A DNA stretch of 14,448 nucleotides from an uncultured Ruminococcus sp. (GTDB taxonomy: Bacteria; Bacillota; Clostridia; Oscillospirales; Acutalibacteraceae), in NCBI GenBank assembly GCA_902767175.1, contig CACXGH010000064.1, positions 1-14,448 of the forward strand, read 5' to 3'. A model generated the notes under the pieces. It saw only the letters and a list, made by a program, of their open reading frames with translations. It ran no database searches and was not told the origin of the DNA. The translations under genes were made by a program, and so were the position numbers. The first letter of the stretch is position 1. Every line of letters begins with the position of its first letter. Below, piece after piece: positions 4,923 through 12,305 of this stretch.

Positions 4923-5839
4923 TGAATGAAATAACAAAAGACCTTCTCAGAGAAATATCTGATTGGGACGGAGAATTCAAGGGCGCATACAATATCCGTG
5001 AAAACGGTCAGTGTGCAGGCAGAGTTTCGAGCAAGAATATCAGAATCGAATCAAAAAAAGACCAGCCCGGACTTGAAATATTCATAGCTCCCGGTACAAA
5101 GGGCGAGACCGTATCAATACCTGCCTGTGTAACACAGGGCAATATTGACGACCTTGTATACAATGACTTTTTCGTAGGCGAAGCTGCCGATGTTATCATA
5201 GTAGCAGGCTGCGGAATCCATACCGAAACAGGAGAGCCTGCAAGACACAACGGCATACACCGTTTCTTTCTCGGAAAAGGCTCCCATGTAAAATATCTCG
5301 AAAAGCACATCGGCAAGGGACACGGCACAGGTCTGCGGTATATTGACCCTGTAACAGAAGCAGAGCTTGAAGAAAACTCTGTTCTCGAAATGGACACAGC
5401 ACAGATAGGCGGAGTTGACCGCACAACAAGAATAACCTCCGCAAAGCTTAGTGAAGGAGCCAAGCTTTACATCAGAGAGAGAATACTCACCGAAAAGGAA
5501 CAGACCGCAAAGACTGATTTCAAGGTTGAAATGAACGGCAGGGATTCGGGTGTCGACCTGATCTCCCGTTCTGTGGCAAAGGATAACTCACATCAGGCTT
5601 ATCATTCCGTCATCATTGGCAATGCTCCCTGCACGGGACATTCAGAATGTGACGCTATAATTTCCGAAAACGGCAAGGTAGACGCCGCACCCGAGCTTCA
5701 TGCAAGGGATAATGATGCAGCGCTTATCCATGAGGCTGCTATAGGAAAAATTGCGGGAGAGCAGATACTCAAGCTCCGCACCCTTGGCATGACTGAGGAA
5801 GAAGCAGAAGCTACTATCATTGACGGCTTCCTGAGCTGA
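4922..5839 (+). CDS. sufB: Short SufB/SufD-family Fe-S scaffold protein
   Basis: This is the partner of the upstream SufC. SufB/D proteins fold as a beta-helix that hosts cluster assembly and binds SufC through the C-terminal helices. At 305 residues it is much shorter than classical SufB (about 470) and matches the compact scaffold of the two-gene minimal SUF (SMS) systems of archaea and anaerobic bacteria. Visible landmarks are NDFFVGEAADVIIVAGCGIH (81-100), HIGKGHGTG (129-137), the ELHARDNDAALIHEAAIGKI core (258-277, with H260 and H270) and the C-terminal SufC-docking region EQILKLRTLGMTEEEAEATII (280-300). Cysteines lie at 31, 69, 97, 237 and 243. Translation is coupled to sufC by the one-base overlap; AGGAGG is 10 bases upstream. 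Calling it SufB or SufD is arbitrary, since the protein likely stands in for both. Confidence 0.88.
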   Translation: MNEITKDLLREISDWDGEFKGAYNIRENGQCAGRVSSKNIRIESKKDQPGLEIFIAPGTKGETVSIPACVTQGNIDDLVYNDFFVGEAADVIIVAGCGIHTETGEPARHNGIHRFFLGKGSHVKYLEKHIGKGHGTGLRYIDPVTEAELEENSVLEMDTAQIGGVDRTTRITSAKLSEGAKLYIRERILTEKEQTAKTDFKVEMNGRDSGVDLISRSVAKDNSHQAYHSVIIGNAPCTGHSECDAIISENGKVDAAPELHARDNDAALIHEAAIGKIAGEQILKLRTLGMTEEEAEATIIDGFLS

Positions 5840-5861
5840 TTTGTCTGACGGAGGGTAAAAA

Positions 5862-6929
5862 ATGAAAAAGCTGTTTTGCATTATACTTGCCCTGATAATA
5901 ACTGTCAAAGTATCGGCTGTATGTGTACAGGCCGAGGAAAGCAGCGAAATGCATGAGCCTGTATCGTTCATAACCGTGTTCGGAGACTCAATTCCTGCCG
6001 GCTACGGGCTTAAGGACTACACCCCTGTTGACCTTGCAAAGGCTAAGGACTGCTTTGTAAATTTACTGTGCGGCAGGTACGGATTAGAAGACGGAATCAC
6101 CTGTATGAATTTTGCCCATACAGGACTTACAACAGGCGATGTTCTGAATTCTGTAAAGAATACAAGTAAGGATACACTGAAAAATTCAGATGTCATTATT
6201 ATTTCGGCAGGCGCCAATGATATAATGGATGTGCTTGAGGAAGCTCTGCTGTCGGCATTTCTTGAAGAAAGAGCCTATTTTGAAGAGAACGGAGTACATA
6301 TAGATACCTCCGATCTTCTCTCCTATGAACGAAGTCTGTTCGCAGTTATCACAGAGCCAAAGGTCAAGGACGGAACCGCAAGGATATATGCAGCCTGTAC
6401 CGATGAAAACAACAAGCGTACCTATACCGACACTATATTAAAGGCTGAAAACAATATCAAGGAGACAATTTCCTTTATCCGTGAAACGGGCAGCAATGCA
6501 GAAATAATAATACTTCTCCCCTATAATCCCGGTGAGATCATCACAGGAAATCCCCTGCTTGATACAGTCAGTGAAATGCTCACAGATTATCACGATAAAA
6601 TAAGTGCTGTATGTGACAGCAGCGAATACGGCTACAGTACCAATACCGTCGACCTGCTGACAGAGTTCAGAGGACAGGCAATGACTCTTACAAACATTAC
6701 TGCATTGGATATTCACCCTAATAAGGCAGGACATGAAAAAATAGCCGAGCTTATAACAAGCAAGCTCGACACGGTTCTTTCAGAAAGAAATCAGGATAAA
6801 ATATCAAAGGCAGACAAGAGCGCCCCATACAGTGATACGGCAGTATATATTATTTTGTGTGCAGCCTGCGCTGCGGTTATACTTATACTGATAAATGCTG
6901 TTATAATTTACAGAAGGAAAAAATTATAA
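5862..6929 (+). CDS. Exported, membrane-anchored SGNH/GDSL hydrolase
   Basis: SGNH/GDSL enzymes hydrolyse esters of lipids, sugars or peptidoglycan acetyl groups; the substrate here is unknown. The 355-residue protein starts with a signal peptide (MKKLFCIILALIITVKVSA, likely cut after VQA at 22-24). Block I is FGDSIPAGYG (40-49, nucleophile S43), block II is the TGLTTGDVLN segment (G88), block III is GAND (117-120, N119), and block V is DIHPNKAGH (D283, H285). The acidic residue is two rather than three positions before the His. A C-terminal hydrophobic helix (about 327-350) followed by RRKKL should hold the catalytic domain outside the membrane. There is no LPxTG motif. It begins 22 bases after sufB behind GGAGGG (5850-5855), so it probably belongs to the suf transcript, though a functional tie to Fe-S assembly is not evident. 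Confidence 0.88.
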   Translation: MKKLFCIILALIITVKVSAVCVQAEESSEMHEPVSFITVFGDSIPAGYGLKDYTPVDLAKAKDCFVNLLCGRYGLEDGITCMNFAHTGLTTGDVLNSVKNTSKDTLKNSDVIIISAGANDIMDVLEEALLSAFLEERAYFEENGVHIDTSDLLSYERSLFAVITEPKVKDGTARIYAACTDENNKRTYTDTILKAENNIKETISFIRETGSNAEIIILLPYNPGEIITGNPLLDTVSEMLTDYHDKISAVCDSSEYGYSTNTVDLLTEFRGQAMTLTNITALDIHPNKAGHEKIAELITSKLDTVLSERNQDKISKADKSAPYSDTAVYIILCAACAAVILILINAVIIYRRKKL

Positions 6930-6975
6930 TTATATTTTTTTTCTTTATGCAGACACTAATATCGGGTGAGTATGC

Positions 6976-7365
6976 ATGAAGAAAAAAACAAGCTGTTTCG
7001 GGCTGTTGTTTGCCATTGGCGGAATAGCCTACGGAGCCTTGGAAATAATATGGCGGAAATATACGCATTGGTCTATGGTACTGACAGGCGGATTATGCTT
7101 TACGGCTCTGTATAAGATATTTCAAAGGCTGAATACCTGCTCTTTATGGCTGAAATGCTGTATAGGCAGTACGGTGATAACATATTTTGAATTTCTCTCA
7201 GGCTTTGTGTTCAATCATTGTCTGAAGCTCGGGGTATGGGATTACTCAAAGCACCGCTTCAATTTCTGCGGTCAGATATGTCCCCTGTACAGCTTTTTAT
7301 GGGCACTGCTGACGATACCCGTCACGATGATATGTAAATTGCTGCAGAAAAAATTCAGATTGTAA
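6976..7365 (+). CDS. Small integral membrane protein of the CmpB 'putative ABC transporter permease' family
   Basis: The 129-residue protein has about four hydrophobic segments (roughly 8-26, 34-50, 59-80 and 101-121). Features of the CmpB-type family (Pfam ABC_trans_CmpB) are GGIAYGALEIIWR near the N-terminus, a central FEFLSGFVFNHCL, and the segment VWDYSKHRFNFCGQIC (about 87-102). It matches the short form of the family rather than the long two-repeat form, so it need not be truncated. The biochemical role is unknown, and the transporter name is historical: no ATPase partner is adjacent. It begins 46 bases after the SGNH hydrolase with a weak site (GGGTGAG) 5 bases before the ATG. The Cys content is high (10 residues). 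Confidence 0.75.
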   Translation: MKKKTSCFGLLFAIGGIAYGALEIIWRKYTHWSMVLTGGLCFTALYKIFQRLNTCSLWLKCCIGSTVITYFEFLSGFVFNHCLKLGVWDYSKHRFNFCGQICPLYSFLWALLTIPVTMICKLLQKKFRL

Positions 7366-7461
7366 TTATTTTCCTTTCAGCTTAATATAATTTAATATGT
7401 ATCATTCCATTCCGTGTACAGATAATAACATTGATACTACTTTCACGGAGGTACAGATAGA
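7366..7461 (+). promoter_or_regulatory. Leader region before tepA, possible weak promoter
   Basis: This AT-rich 96-base gap contains a perfect TATAAT (7386-7391), but I cannot find a -35 box at 16-18 bases. A separate promoter for tepA-uppP-ftsK is therefore only a possibility. No hairpin terminator separates it from the preceding gene. Confidence 0.25.
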
Positions 7462-8223
7462 ATGGAACTGAAAGGAATAGCAGAGGAAGAAGAGCCTTCC
7501 TTCGGAGATGAGGAAGAGCTGTCCGATACTGACAAAAAAACACCTGCGGATTCATGTCTTGACAGGGTGATAGAAACAGGCTCTATCATTTCAGATAACG
7601 GAGAATTCGTAATACAATGCATGACTATAATAGGACAGATAGAGGGGCACTATATACTGTCACCCCGTAATAAAACGACTAAATATGAACACATCATTCC
7701 ACAGCTTATAGCAGTAGAGCAAAGCACCGTCATTGACGGACTTCTGATAATACTGAATACTGTCGGAGGAGATGTTGAAGCCGGACTTGCCATTGCAGAG
7801 CTTATGGCAGGAATGACAAAACCTGTTGTATCGCTTGTTCTCGGCGGAGGGCATTCTATCGGAGTGCCGATAGCGGTAGCCGCAAAGAAATCCTTCATTG
7901 CACGCTCCGCCACAATGACGATACACCCCGTAAGAATGAACGGGCTTATGCTCGGAGTTCCACAGGCTTTCGAGTATTTTCAGAGAATGCAGAAAAGGAT
8001 AACCGACTTTGTAACGGCACATTCCAGAATAACGGCTCACAGATACGAACAGCTTGCACTTAACACAGATGAGCTTGTTATGGATATAGGCACGATACTT
8101 GACGGCAAGGCTGCAGTAAAGGAAGGACTTATAAGCAGCATCGGAAGCCTGAACGATGCTATAAAGGCTCTTTATAAAATGATAGATAAAGGAAACAAAG
8201 CAAAGGAAAAAAGGAAAAGCTGA
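7462..8223 (+). CDS. tepA: ClpP-class serine protease, TepA-like
   Basis: TepA (translocation-enhancing protein A) is a ClpP/crotonase-fold serine peptidase; its Bacillus member has been linked to protein export and spore small acid-soluble protein turnover. The 253-residue product has NTVGGDVEAGLAIAE (99-113, the oxyanion/substrate-binding Gly-Gly loop of ClpP), GGGHSIGVP (128-136) with nucleophile S132, and MTIHPVRMNG (152-161) with H155, followed by a helix with FQRMQ and a C-terminal Asp-containing segment. The first ~32 residues are acidic and probably disordered. There is no signal peptide, so it should be cytoplasmic. GGAGGT (7447-7452) lies 9 bases from the ATG. Its position two genes upstream of ftsK parallels the tepA-spoIIIE linkage of Bacillus and supports the name. 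Confidence 0.88.
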   Translation: MELKGIAEEEEPSFGDEEELSDTDKKTPADSCLDRVIETGSIISDNGEFVIQCMTIIGQIEGHYILSPRNKTTKYEHIIPQLIAVEQSTVIDGLLIILNTVGGDVEAGLAIAELMAGMTKPVVSLVLGGGHSIGVPIAVAAKKSFIARSATMTIHPVRMNGLMLGVPQAFEYFQRMQKRITDFVTAHSRITAHRYEQLALNTDELVMDIGTILDGKAAVKEGLISSIGSLNDAIKALYKMIDKGNKAKEKRKS

Positions 8224-8244
8224 TCGGCAGACAAGCTCTGCCGG
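8224..8244 (+). other. Intergenic hairpin between tepA and uppP
   Basis: CGGCAGA (8225-8231) and TCTGCCG (8237-8243) pair perfectly around CAAGC, extended by one T-G pair. The stem begins right after the tepA stop. No T run follows, and the uppP ribosome binding site (GGGGGT, 8253-8258) starts 9 bases after the stem. It is therefore more likely an mRNA end-stabilising or processing hairpin, or a modulator of uppP translation, than a terminator. Confidence 0.55.
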
Positions 8245-8267
8245 AATGATTTGGGGGTACATACGGA

Positions 8268-9212
8268 ATGAATCTATTCGATGCTATATTTCAGGGAATA
8301 ATTCAGGGACTTACAGAGTTCCTGCCTGTTTCAAGCAGCGGACATCTTGCTGTATATCAGCATATCTCAGGTATTACTGAAAATAATCTTTTCTTCTCGG
8401 TAATGCTTCATATAGGAACGCTTGCAGCCGTTACGGCTGTTTATATAAAGCTCATTATCAAGCTGTTTTCCTCTCTTGTCAGCATTATTAAAAAGATGAT
8501 AAAACGGGAATTCAAATTCAAGGAAATGACAGGCGAAGAAAATCTCGCAATGATGATCATTATAGGACTTCTCCCACTTGTCGTACTGCTTTTGCCTATT
8601 CCGGGCACAGGCATGAAGATAAAGGATCTGGCGGATAAATTCTCACTTGACGGTTATTTCTTTATTGTAGGTATTTCTCTAATGTGTACAAGTATGCTGC
8701 TGTTTTTCAGCGGGAGAAAACGCCCTCAGGTCATGATGGTTGACGGAAAAAAATATAAAAAAAGACCCAGAAGAAGATACAGGGTCTCCGATGCAGTTAT
8801 TGTCGGATTTACTCAGTGTGCTGCAGCAATATTCCCCGGTCTTTCACGCTCAGGCTCTACATTGGCTGCAAGCCGTTTCAGAGGTATCGACAAGCAGGTA
8901 GCTTTCGATTATTCTTTTCTTCTCGGCACACCTGCAATACTTGCAGCAGCACTGCTCGAGGTAAAAGATGTAATCTTTTCTCCTGAGGGCGGAGCGGACA
9001 ATATAAACTTCTTCTATGTAATTGTCGGAATGATAATCTCGGCGATTGTAGGGTTTATTGCAATAAAGCTGTTCAAATGGCTTCTCACAACAAACAGAAT
9101 GTACATATTTGTTCTGTATACAGCGGCAGTCGGTCTGATAATACTTCTTATCAGCATAATAGAGCTTGCTACAGGTACCAATATGTTTACTCAGCAGCCC
9201 CTTACTTTCTGA
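8268..9212 (+). CDS. uppP: Undecaprenyl-diphosphatase (bacitracin resistance type)
   Basis: UppP (BacA) removes a phosphate from undecaprenyl pyrophosphate at the membrane, recycling the lipid carrier for peptidoglycan and other wall polymers; extra copies raise bacitracin tolerance. The 314-residue multi-pass protein has the two family signatures: GLTEFLPVSSSGH (14-26, including E17 and H26) and PGLSRSGST (190-198, including R194). Hydrophobic helices fill residues 45-75, 93-112, 130-148, 174-200, 215-232, 248-270 and 278-300. It is about 40 residues longer than the usual ~270, mainly through a strongly basic loop at 149-172 (GRKRPQ to PRRRYRV). The start follows GGGGGT by 9 bases. Confidence 0.95.
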   Translation: MNLFDAIFQGIIQGLTEFLPVSSSGHLAVYQHISGITENNLFFSVMLHIGTLAAVTAVYIKLIIKLFSSLVSIIKKMIKREFKFKEMTGEENLAMMIIIGLLPLVVLLLPIPGTGMKIKDLADKFSLDGYFFIVGISLMCTSMLLFFSGRKRPQVMMVDGKKYKKRPRRRYRVSDAVIVGFTQCAAAIFPGLSRSGSTLAASRFRGIDKQVAFDYSFLLGTPAILAAALLEVKDVIFSPEGGADNINFFYVIVGMIISAIVGFIAIKLFKWLLTTNRMYIFVLYTAAVGLIILLISIIELATGTNMFTQQPLTF

Positions 9213-9248
9213 ATTTAATATTTGAAAATGAAATCGGATAAGACCTGT

Positions 9249-9272
9249 AATACATAAGTAAAGCAATGTATT
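9249..9272 (+). other. Weak hairpin upstream of ftsK
   Basis: AATACAT (9249-9255) and ATGTATT (9266-9272) pair across a 10-base loop, followed by CCGGGTTTTG. The stem is short and AT-rich. It might act as a weak attenuator between uppP and ftsK or be chance. No clear promoter is seen in the 100-base gap. Confidence 0.25.
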
Positions 9273-9312
9273 CCGGGTTTTGTCCGTACTTTATTCGGAG
9301 GTGATACCAAAA

Positions 9313-12186
9313 ATGGCAGAAAAGAAACAGACAGGCAGCACAAAAAAACGGAGCACTGCAGGCGCAGCCGCAAAAAGAAAAACCGGCAGCACTGCCGCAA
9401 AGAAAAAGACATCGACAGGCAGCAGAAAGTCCTCTGCCTCATCTAAAGCGGCAGCTCAGAAGCAGACCGCCTATTACATAAAGAGGAAAAGACGGATAAA
9501 GGGTATCGTTTTATTGTGTCTTTCCATACTTTTTACGCTCGTGTTCTTTATGCCCGGAGAAAATGTGTGGAAGGGACTTCATGACCTGTACAGAGGACTG
9601 TTCGGCTTTCTCGGATTCATGGTGCCTGTTATAACTCTTTACTGTTCCGTGCAGATGTTCAGGGAGCGTTCGACATATAGATTTCCTCTCAAGGTATTTT
9701 TCTTTTCCGGAACTGTCGTAATGCTTGCAGCGGTTATTTATGCATTCGGTTCTTCGGGAATGGAGCTTTCAGATTACGGAACAGAGCTTGGAAATGCATT
9801 CCGTGAAGGCGCTGAGCATACAGGCACAGGAATAACAGGTGCATTGCTTGGCATTCCGCTTTCAAAGCTCCTTGGCGCTGCTGCAGGCGGACTTGTTGCC
9901 ATGCTGATCTTAGCGTTCTTTGTTTATATGTCCTTTGAAGCGCTGTTTATAAATATGCTTGACAAGCTGAAAGAGCCTGTCAGCGAAAAGATCAGTGAGC
10001 ATAAGGAGATAAGAAGCCGTGTTCGTGAGGAAGAAAACAGGATAAAGACGGAAACACGCAAAAAAGCACAGGAAGAACATATCAACAGGGTTGTCGATAA
10101 AAGGATAGAACAGGCAAAGCGAAAGGCGGCACAATCCGAGTTCAGAAGAATAGACAAAACGCCTATCTACGAGCCTGATATCCCGTCGGGAAAAAGCGGC
10201 GCCGACAGCTATGCCGACAGCTATTTTTCACAGGGTGAAGTAATACAGAATACTGCACAGTCCTCCCCTGCACCCGAAGCAAAGAAAAGAAAGAAGGATA
10301 AAACGGCTGTTCCCGAAACAATAAACGAAACGCCTGATATGGACGACATCTATTCGGACTCAACACTTGATATCGGAGAGCTTCTTAAACAGCAGGGCAG
10401 CAGCGAAAATCCCATGAATTCCCGTTATGCCGATGCTATAAATACAGTATTCACACCTGCTGCGCAAAAGTCCGCTGAGACGGCTGTTCATCACGCATCA
10501 GCTCTGCCTAAGACAGCACCTGCAGTTCCGTCAAAGGAGCCGAAAGTCTTTGAGCCAAAGCCCTCGGAGCTGCATGACTTCGGAAGGATAAGCTCTCCGG
10601 CGGAAGTGTCTTATCTCAAGCCGCCCTTTACACTGCTTGAGGCTCAGCCTGCGGAAGCCGAAAAGAATATTTCGCTTGAGCTGAATCAGAGTGCATCAAA
10701 GCTTGTAGAAACTCTGAAAAGCTTTGGTGTTTCTACAACTGTAATAAATATATGCAGAGGTCCTTCCGTAACAAGATATGAGCTGCAGCCGGCATCGGGT
10801 GTAAAAATCAGCAAGATAACCAATCTTGCCGATGATATAGCCATGAATCTTGCTGCTACGGGTGTCCGTATAGAAGCGCCTATTCCCGGAAAGAATGCTG
10901 TAGGAATTGAAGTTCCGAACAAAAACGTAACCGTCGTCAAGATGAGAAGTCTTGTCGAATCGGGTGAGTTCCAGAAGGCTAAGAGCAGGCTTACTGTAGC
11001 TCTCGGAAAGGACATTGCAGGAAAGATAATGCTTGCAGACCTTGCAAAAATGCCTCACCTGCTTATCGCAGGCTCTACAGGCTCAGGTAAGTCAGTATGT
11101 ATCAACTCAATGCTCGTAAGTCTGCTGTATAAATCATCTCCCGATGAAGTCAAGCTCATACTTATAGATCCGAAGGTCGTTGAGCTTGGAGTATATAACG
11201 GTATACCCCATCTTCTTGTACCTGTTGTTACAGATCCGAGAAAAGCCGCAGGCGCTCTGAATTGGGCAGTCAACGAAATGCTTGAAAGGTACAAGACCTT
11301 TGCAGAATATAACGTAAGGGATATGCACGGCTACAACAGACTTGTTGACAAGCAGAATGCAGAGATATCCGACAATTATACCGATGACAGCGAGAGAACC
11401 TTTGAGGAGGACGAGATGCTCGCCCAGGCACAGGCAGAGCTTAAAAACAATGAAGACAAGCCGAAGGAAAAACGCAAGCTTGAGAAGATGTGCAATATAG
11501 TTATTGTAATAGACGAGCTTGCCGACCTTATGATGGCAGCACCGAATGAAGTAGAGGAGTCTATATGCCGGCTCGCACAGATGGCCCGTGCTGCAGGTAT
11601 GCATTTGGTTATCGCAACACAGCGTCCTTCTGTTGATGTCATTACAGGTCTTATCAAGGCAAACGTGCCGAGCCGTATTGCATTTGCGGTGAAATCCCAG
11701 ATAGACTCAAGAACAATACTCGATACATCAGGAGCCGAAAAGCTTCTTGGACGTGGTGATATGCTCTACTCCCCTATCGGCACAACAAAGCCGCTCAGAG
11801 TTCAGGGCTGCTTTGTAGACGATGACGAAATAGAAGGCATTATAGAATTTATAAAGAAAAACAAGTCAGTCGAATACGACAAAGATGTCATTGATGAGAT
11901 CGAGCGAAGTGCTGTTGCAGAGAACAGCACCAAGCAGAATGACAACGCAGACGGTGATGCCGATCCGATGATGGAGCAGGCAATACAATGTGTAGTTGAA
12001 GCAGGACAGGCATCTACCTCACTGCTGCAGAGAAGGCTTCGTCTGGGTTATGCGAGAGCAGGAAGACTTATTGACGAGATGGAGCAAATGGGAATTGTAG
12101 GGCCCCACGAAGGTGCAAAGCCGAGAAAAGTGCTTATGACTTATCAGCAATGGCTTGAAAGAAATATGTCAAATACTGATACCTGA
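9313..12186 (+). CDS. ftsK: DNA translocase FtsK/SpoIIIE
   Basis: FtsK/SpoIIIE pumps chromosomal DNA through the closing septum, and into the forespore in spore formers. The 957-residue product has a basic, Ala/Ser/Thr/Lys-rich tail (1-60), four predicted membrane helices (about 62-80, 95-115, 125-146 and 184-212) and a long charged linker (about 220-430). The motor domain follows, with Walker A GSTGSGKS (587-594), Walker B IVIVIDELADL (D734, E735) and ATQRPSVDVITG. A C-terminal winged-helix gamma domain (about 885-957, with STSLLQRRLRLGYARAGRLIDEME) normally reads KOPS/SRS polarity signals and contacts XerD. The start is the ATG behind GGAGGTGAT (9297-9305, 7 bases); the frame's earlier ATG at 9280 lies upstream of this site. 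About 50 acidic/charged residues (679-727) between Walker A and B make that loop longer than in E. coli or Bacillus. The position downstream of tepA matches Bacillus spoIIIE. Confidence 0.96.
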   Translation: MAEKKQTGSTKKRSTAGAAAKRKTGSTAAKKKTSTGSRKSSASSKAAAQKQTAYYIKRKRRIKGIVLLCLSILFTLVFFMPGENVWKGLHDLYRGLFGFLGFMVPVITLYCSVQMFRERSTYRFPLKVFFFSGTVVMLAAVIYAFGSSGMELSDYGTELGNAFREGAEHTGTGITGALLGIPLSKLLGAAAGGLVAMLILAFFVYMSFEALFINMLDKLKEPVSEKISEHKEIRSRVREEENRIKTETRKKAQEEHINRVVDKRIEQAKRKAAQSEFRRIDKTPIYEPDIPSGKSGADSYADSYFSQGEVIQNTAQSSPAPEAKKRKKDKTAVPETINETPDMDDIYSDSTLDIGELLKQQGSSENPMNSRYADAINTVFTPAAQKSAETAVHHASALPKTAPAVPSKEPKVFEPKPSELHDFGRISSPAEVSYLKPPFTLLEAQPAEAEKNISLELNQSASKLVETLKSFGVSTTVINICRGPSVTRYELQPASGVKISKITNLADDIAMNLAATGVRIEAPIPGKNAVGIEVPNKNVTVVKMRSLVESGEFQKAKSRLTVALGKDIAGKIMLADLAKMPHLLIAGSTGSGKSVCINSMLVSLLYKSSPDEVKLILIDPKVVELGVYNGIPHLLVPVVTDPRKAAGALNWAVNEMLERYKTFAEYNVRDMHGYNRLVDKQNAEISDNYTDDSERTFEEDEMLAQAQAELKNNEDKPKEKRKLEKMCNIVIVIDELADLMMAAPNEVEESICRLAQMARAAGMHLVIATQRPSVDVITGLIKANVPSRIAFAVKSQIDSRTILDTSGAEKLLGRGDMLYSPIGTTKPLRVQGCFVDDDEIEGIIEFIKKNKSVEYDKDVIDEIERSAVAENSTKQNDNADGDADPMMEQAIQCVVEAGQASTSLLQRRLRLGYARAGRLIDEMEQMGIVGPHEGAKPRKVLMTYQQWLERNMSNTDT

Positions 12187-12237
12187 TAAACACTTGATCA
12201 TATAATATGAGGGCTTTTCTGTTTACCTGATACTGTT

Positions 12238-12266
12238 CTGAGATGAAAACAGATACCTTTTATAAT
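12238..12266 (+). promoter_or_regulatory. Probable htpG promoter
   Basis: A perfect -10 box TATAAT (12261-12266) lies 17 bases after CTGAGA (12238-12243), a 4-of-6 match to the -35 consensus. The transcript would start near 12273, about 33 bases before the htpG ATG. TCTGTTT (12218-12224) and AAACAGA (12247-12253) form an inverted repeat overlapping the -35 box. I see no CIRCE element, so regulation by HrcA is not supported. Confidence 0.6.
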
Positions 12267-12305
12267 AAATGCTCTCATACATTTTCAAATATGGAGGTAA
12301 TAAAA

